Below, piece after piece: positions 60,564-64,000 of a DNA stretch of 64,000 nt; within the stretch, counting starts at the first letter, position 1, and every line of letters starts with the position of its first letter. The notes beneath the pieces were generated by a model. It had not been told where the DNA came from. It searched no databases and saw only the letters and a list, made by a program, of their open reading frames with translations. Source of the DNA: Archangium violaceum Cb vi76 (GTDB lineage: Bacteria > Myxococcota > Myxococcia > Myxococcales > Myxococcaceae); NCBI RefSeq assembly GCF_000733295.1, contig NZ_JPMI01000008.1:1-64000 (forward strand), written 5' to 3'. The position numbers and the translations under genes are program-made.

Positions 60564-61415
60564 TCAGTGCAGCGCCGAGCCCGCGTCCAGGCTCGCGCGC
60601 AGCGACGGCATCGGCGCGTCACGCCCCGGGCGCTGCCACGGGATTCCCCGGTGTCCCTCGGACGGGGGCCGCTCCCTCGGGAGCTCCGGCACCGTCACCT
60701 CCTCCGCTGGCGGCAGCTCCGCACCCCACGGGGTCTCCCCGCCCTCCAGCTCCGGATAGAGCGCCTTCCACGGCACCAGCGTCCGAGCCCCGATCCCGCC
60801 CTGCCGGCTTCGCACCACCTCCACCGACAGGCCCTCGTCGTCCCGCGCCTCCGTGCGCAGCCTCATCATCCCGTCCCCCGGGGCCTCCGGCGCCGTCAGC
60901 AGCAGCAGCAGGCTCCCTCCCCGCACCGCCGCGTCCATCAGCCGCTTGCCCTCCGCCGGGGACAGGCGCACTCCGCTCGCGCCCTTCGGGCCTCGCGTCA
61001 GATCCAACACCACGCACGCGAACGCCCCACTCCTCACCAGCTGCACCGCGGACCACGCCAGCTGCTCCGCCGTCTTCGGCCGCACGATCAGCAGCCGGGC
61101 GGGGTCTACCCCCGCCGCCATCGCCGCTGGCGGGTAGAGCTCCCCAGGTCCGTCCACGTACGCGCACAGCCGCCCTTCCCGGTGCGCCGACGCCATCGCC
61201 CTCAACGCCAGGCTCGTCCTCCCCGACGCCGCCTCTCCCCACAGCTCCACCACCTGCCCCAACGGCAGCCCTCCCCCCGGCAGCAGCTCGTCGAAGGCCT
61301 CCACCCCCGTCCTCAGCGCCGCCAGGTACTTCCTCGGCGCCGCTTGCAACCGGCGGATCTGCTCCTTCAGCGCCTCCACCGTCACCGACACCTTCTCGGC
61401 CGTCGCACTCATCAC
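60564..61415 (-). CDS. imuA: ImuA, RecA-like mutasome protein
   Basis: A 283-residue RecA-fold protein of the ImuA type. The segment GVEAFDELLPGGGLPLGQVV leads to LWGEAASGRTSLALRAM, where the Walker A Lys is replaced by Arg (GRTS), so ATP hydrolysis may be lost. ARLLIVRPKTAEQLAWSAVQ and ACVVLDLTRGPKG match the RecA core, and the C-terminal third is Pro-rich and variable. GTG 61415 or ATG 61412 may be the start. A CTGA-N8-TCAG palindrome lies 22 bp upstream and should put imuAB under LexA-like control. Confidence 0.88.
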   Translation of the reverse strand: MMSATAEKVSVTVEALKEQIRRLQAAPRKYLAALRTGVEAFDELLPGGGLPLGQVVELWGEAASGRTSLALRAMASAHREGRLCAYVDGPGELYPPAAMAAGVDPARLLIVRPKTAEQLAWSAVQLVRSGAFACVVLDLTRGPKGASGVRLSPAEGKRLMDAAVRGGSLLLLLTAPEAPGDGMMRLRTEARDDEGLSVEVVRSRQGGIGARTLVPWKALYPELEGGETPWGAELPPAEEVTVPELPRERPPSEGHRGIPWQRPGRDAPMPSLRASLDAGSALH

Positions 61416-61436
61416 GTCCCCCGTCCCACACTGGAC

Positions 61437-61452
61437 CTGAAACTAGGTTCAG
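61437..61452. promoter_or_regulatory. LexA-box-like operator upstream of imuA
   Basis: CTGAAACTAGGTTCAG has perfect CTGAA/TTCAG arms with a 6-bp centre. It matches the CTGA-N8-TCAG layout of the dnaE2 operator and lies 22 bp upstream of the imuA start. Confidence 0.6.
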
Positions 61453-61530
61453 TATGACGAGCGGGCTGACATGCGCCAGAAAATGTCGCCTGGTGATCAG
61501 CCGGGCGCGTTCTTTTTCACGGTTTCCAGG

Positions 61531-62745
61531 TTAGTTGGCGCAAAGCAGTTTCACTTCCAACTTCTGGTCCGTCGGCTGCCTCGGACACGAGGACTGGAAG
61601 TACAGCCTCGCCGCCCTCCCCTCCGCCGATGGCTCGTACGTCAGGTCTCCCCCCGCCACGCTGCACGTCTGCACCGTGCCGTCCTCCCTCGTCACCCTCA
61701 CCTGCGCCAGCCTCGCGTCCGGCAGGTTCACCACCTCGATGCTCTGCGACGTCCTCGCCAACGTCGCGATCGACACCAGCGTCTCCCGGAAGCTCGGCCG
61801 GCAGATGGAGTCCAGGTTCTTCAGCCCTGTATCGAACTGTGACGCCATCTCCTTCTGCCGGAATCCCGGCCCATACGACGTCGGGCAGTCCACGTTGCGC
61901 ACGAACGTCCCCTGCGGCGTCCGATCCAGCACCGTCCCCACCTCCTTGTCCGTCAGCCCCACCGGGCCAATCGTCGCCCACAGCACCTCGCGCGCCGACC
62001 CCCTCCCGTCGTCCAGGTTCCGGAAGATCCGCACGTACTCGCGCACCGGCGTCAGCCGATCCGACTGCTCACTGCACAAGTCCCGGCTGGTGTCCTCCGT
62101 GAGGAGCACCGGCGGCGGCCGCTCCGTCGAGCTGCAGTCCTCCTCGTCCGACACCACCACCACCAACAGCCGCGCCCCATCCCGCAGGAAGCCTCCGTTG
62201 CCTCCCTCCCCCACCGGCGTCGTCGACAGGGGCGGCGTCACCGCCAGCCGCGCCGCCTCGAAGGGCGTCTCCTGCCCACTTCCACTCGTCCCCACCTTCA
62301 CCAGGCGGCGGAACTTCGCCAGGAGGTCCGGATCGCTCTCGTCCAGGTAGCGTTCGGCCGTGGGCCGCTCCCGCTCGTCGGGCACCGGCCTCAGCCTCCC
62401 CGCCTGATCGGGAAAATCCGTCAGCTGCTCGCGGTTATCATAGAACGCGCGCAGGTAGACCGACGTCGTGATGACGCCCACGCGGAAGTCCTGCTCCACG
62501 CCGCTCCCCCGCTGGAGCTCCTCCAGGAACGCGGGCAGCTCGGAGGCAATGGCCGCCTGCTCCTCGGCCATCGAACCCGAGTTGTCGATGACGAAGAGCA
62601 GATCCGTCTTCTGGGCCGAGATCAGCGGGGCGTCCGCCTGACACCGGCCTGGCAGCGTGGAGCCGGGCTCCTCCACCGGCGATGTACACGCCACGCCCCA
62701 CAGGGCGGTGGCCAACAGCGCGCTCGTACGGATGGACTGCATCAT
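61531..62745 (-). CDS. von Willebrand factor A domain lipoprotein
   Basis: A 404-residue lipoprotein (TSALLATALWGVAC, lipid Cys at about 20) with a VWA domain. The MIDAS motif DxSxS is present as LLFVIDNSGSMAEEQAAI, with the later metal-loop residues in VVVVSDEEDCSS. The domain is followed by a beta-rich C-terminal part with several Cys. VWA lipoproteins of this type are numerous in myxobacteria and probably bind surface ligands. GGAG precedes the double ATG at 62745/62742. It is divergent from lon. Confidence 0.87.
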   Translation of the reverse strand: MMQSIRTSALLATALWGVACTSPVEEPGSTLPGRCQADAPLISAQKTDLLFVIDNSGSMAEEQAAIASELPAFLEELQRGSGVEQDFRVGVITTSVYLRAFYDNREQLTDFPDQAGRLRPVPDERERPTAERYLDESDPDLLAKFRRLVKVGTSGSGQETPFEAARLAVTPPLSTTPVGEGGNGGFLRDGARLLVVVVSDEEDCSSTERPPPVLLTEDTSRDLCSEQSDRLTPVREYVRIFRNLDDGRGSAREVLWATIGPVGLTDKEVGTVLDRTPQGTFVRNVDCPTSYGPGFRQKEMASQFDTGLKNLDSICRPSFRETLVSIATLARTSQSIEVVNLPDARLAQVRVTREDGTVQTCSVAGGDLTYEPSAEGRAARLYFQSSCPRQPTDQKLEVKLLCAN

Positions 62746-62890
62746 GGGGGGGTCTCCTGGGAACGTGGCCGGATGTAGCGCGCACCGGTCCACGGACAAA
62801 GGGGGGTCCAACGAACATGCCCCACATCCGGGGGGATGTGCGAGCAACCGTCCGGGATCCGACGACCTTCACGAAAAACGCAGGCCACGT

Positions 62891-62954
62891 TTGCCATGTG
62901 CGTTTTGGTTGCTACGTTGAGTCAACTCTCACAGAAGATCGACAACTAAGTTGT
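62891..62954 (+). promoter_or_regulatory. Candidate lon promoter region with two short palindromes
   Basis: TTGCCA (62891-62896), a 16-bp spacer and TACGTT (62913-62918) fit a sigma-70-type promoter. Two palindromes with related half-sites follow: GTTGA-G-TCAAC (62916-62926) and ACAACT-A-AGTTGT (62942-62954), with centres 27 bp apart. They could bind a regulator of lon; no regulator is known here. Confidence 0.4.
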
Positions 62955-63006
62955 TTGACCGGCTCGGAAGCTGTCCGGCCGGGCTGGAAACCGAGGCATC
63001 GACTAC

Positions 63007-64000
63007 ATGTCCGACGACAAGAAGAAGGGTTCCGGCGCTGCGGCCATGCCGGCCGCGATGGCGCCCCCGGGGATGATCAACAAGGAGGACATTCCACAGG
63101 TCCTGCCGATCCTCCCCCTGCGTAATTCAGTGTTCTTTCCGGGCGGCGTGCTGCCGCTCGCGGTGGGGCGGCAGAAGACGATCGCCCTCATCAAGGACGC
63201 GGTGCGTGACGACCAGGTGATCGGCGTCGTCACCCAGCGCCGCGCCGAGGAGGAGGACCCGGGCGCGTCCGACCTCTACACGATGGGCACCGTGGCCCGC
63301 ATCGTGAAGCTCCTCAAGATGGGCGAGGACAACTACTCCCTCGTCGTCCAGGGTCTGGCGCGCTTCCGCGTCATGGACCTGGTCCAGGAGGCCCCCTACC
63401 TCAAGGCCCGCGTGGAGGCCGTGGAGGATCGGACGTCGGCGGAGAACGTCGAGGTCGAGGCCCTGGGCATCAACCTCAAGAAGCTGGCGCGCGAGGTCAT
63501 CGAGCTGATGCCCGAGCTGCCCGCCGCGGCCACCGAGCTGGTCGAGTCCATCACCCACCCCGGCCACCTGGCGGACCTCATCGCCGCCAACGTGGACGTG
63601 CCCATCGAGGAGAAGCAGGCCGTCCTCGAGACGGTGGACCTCAAGGCCCGGATGAAGCTCGTGCTCGAGCTGCTCAACCGCAAGCGCGAGATCCTCAAGC
63701 TCTCCAACAAGATCGACTCCGCCGTGAAGGGCGAGATGTCGAAGACCCAGCGCGAGTACTACCTGCGCCAGCAGCTCAAGGCGATCAAGGAAGAGCTCGG
63801 CGAGATGGGCGAGGAGGAGGAGGAGCTCGACGAGCTGCAGGAGCGCCTGAAGAAGGCCGGCCTGCCGCCCGAGGTGGAGAAGGTGGCCAACAAGGAGCTC
63901 AACCGCCTGAAGACGATTCCGGCGGCCTCCAGCGAGTACACCGTCGCGCGCACCTACCTGGATTGGATCGCCGACCTGCCCTGGGCCAAGCTCAGCGAGG
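63007..64000 (+). CDS. lon: Lon protease (5' part; 3' end outside window)
   Basis: The first 331 codons of an ATP-dependent Lon protease; the frame continues past the window edge. A Lys-rich N-terminal tail (MSDDKKKGSG) leads into the Lon substrate-binding domain: VLPILPLRNSVFFPGGVLPL, VGVVTQRRAEEEDPGA and MGTVARIVKLLKMG. The helical bundle follows, including TQREYYLRQQLKAIKEELG and YLDWIADLPWAKLSE. The AAA and Ser-Lys peptidase parts lie beyond the window. The N-terminus closely resembles one of the two Myxococcus Lon proteases as I remember it (LonV type); the other, LonD/BsgA, has a different start. Confidence 0.93.
   Translation, partial: MSDDKKKGSGAAAMPAAMAPPGMINKEDIPQVLPILPLRNSVFFPGGVLPLAVGRQKTIALIKDAVRDDQVIGVVTQRRAEEEDPGASDLYTMGTVARIVKLLKMGEDNYSLVVQGLARFRVMDLVQEAPYLKARVEAVEDRTSAENVEVEALGINLKKLAREVIELMPELPAAATELVESITHPGHLADLIAANVDVPIEEKQAVLETVDLKARMKLVLELLNRKREILKLSNKIDSAVKGEMSKTQREYYLRQQLKAIKEELGEMGEEEEELDELQERLKKAGLPPEVEKVANKELNRLKTIPAASSEYTVARTYLDWIADLPWAKLSE

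Overview
The window comes from a high-G+C myxobacterium, most probably of the Archangium/Cystobacter/Myxococcus group. Supporting signs are the Myxococcus-type cysteine-rich repeat lipoprotein at the left edge, a SitA-type lipoprotein toxin, a split ImuA/ImuB/DnaE2 mutasome, many lipoproteins and long sensor kinases, and a lon gene whose N-terminus closely resembles a Myxococcus Lon. No rRNA, tRNA, CRISPR array, insertion sequence or phage gene was seen. Genes are dense, mostly in short operons with 4-bp or smaller overlaps.

Layout. 1-12.6 kb: a partial Asp-Ala-Gly-rich lipoprotein, alpha/beta hydrolases, an aldo/keto reductase plus phytanoyl-CoA-dioxygenase-like pair, a PAS/GAF histidine kinase, a probable dead endonuclease/exonuclease/phosphatase lipoprotein, a WbqC-like protein, an AAA ATPase and an AidB-like acyl-CoA dehydrogenase. 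12.7-15.0 kb: a polymorphic toxin operon (SitA-like lipoprotein with an HNH-type tip, then two DUF2019 proteins likely to give immunity). 15.2-17.8 kb: SPFH protein, NAD-kinase-like protein and a low-G+C PD-(D/E)xK-like protein behind a promoter with an operator inside its spacer. 17.8-20.8 kb: dnaE2. 21-30.5 kb: a DUF3142 lipoprotein/TPR-like pair, acyl-CoA dehydrogenase, SDR, an NfeD/SPFH pair and an ABC-F ATPase. 30.5-35.8 kb: a histidine kinase broken by a one-base frameshift, then an acyl-CoA dehydrogenase/SDR/APH-kinase operon resembling a split ACAD11. 36-46.6 kb: a DUF481 outer-membrane protein, a sugar epimerase and an eight-gene operon (PMT-like, cupredoxin-like, porin, lipoprotein, FMN-binding protein, membrane protein, glycosyltransferase, FAD oxidoreductase), with apbE transcribed away from its head and a Fur-box-like palindrome between them. 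46.7-58 kb: a class I lanthipeptide locus. 58-64 kb: an efflux adaptor, imuB, imuA, a von Willebrand A lipoprotein and the 5' part of lon.

How they fit together. The lanthipeptide locus is the clearest complete system. LanC, a luciferase-like oxidoreductase, three near-identical precursor cassettes repeated at exactly 463 bp, a full-length LanB, an HlyD adaptor and a C39-peptidase ABC exporter are all co-oriented, and a decayed fourth cassette lies upstream. The apbE/FMN-binding/porin operon looks like an envelope electron-transfer or iron-acquisition module using covalently bound flavin. dnaE2 and imuAB lie about 40 kb apart but share a CTGA-N8-TCAG operator, which ties them into one damage response.

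Seven copies of a small palindromic repeat (CCCTCACC plus a CCCTCTCCC/GGGAGAGGG hairpin) sit between genes across the window. G+C falls sharply in the toxin tip and immunity genes and in the PD-(D/E)xK-like gene, which suggests recent acquisition.
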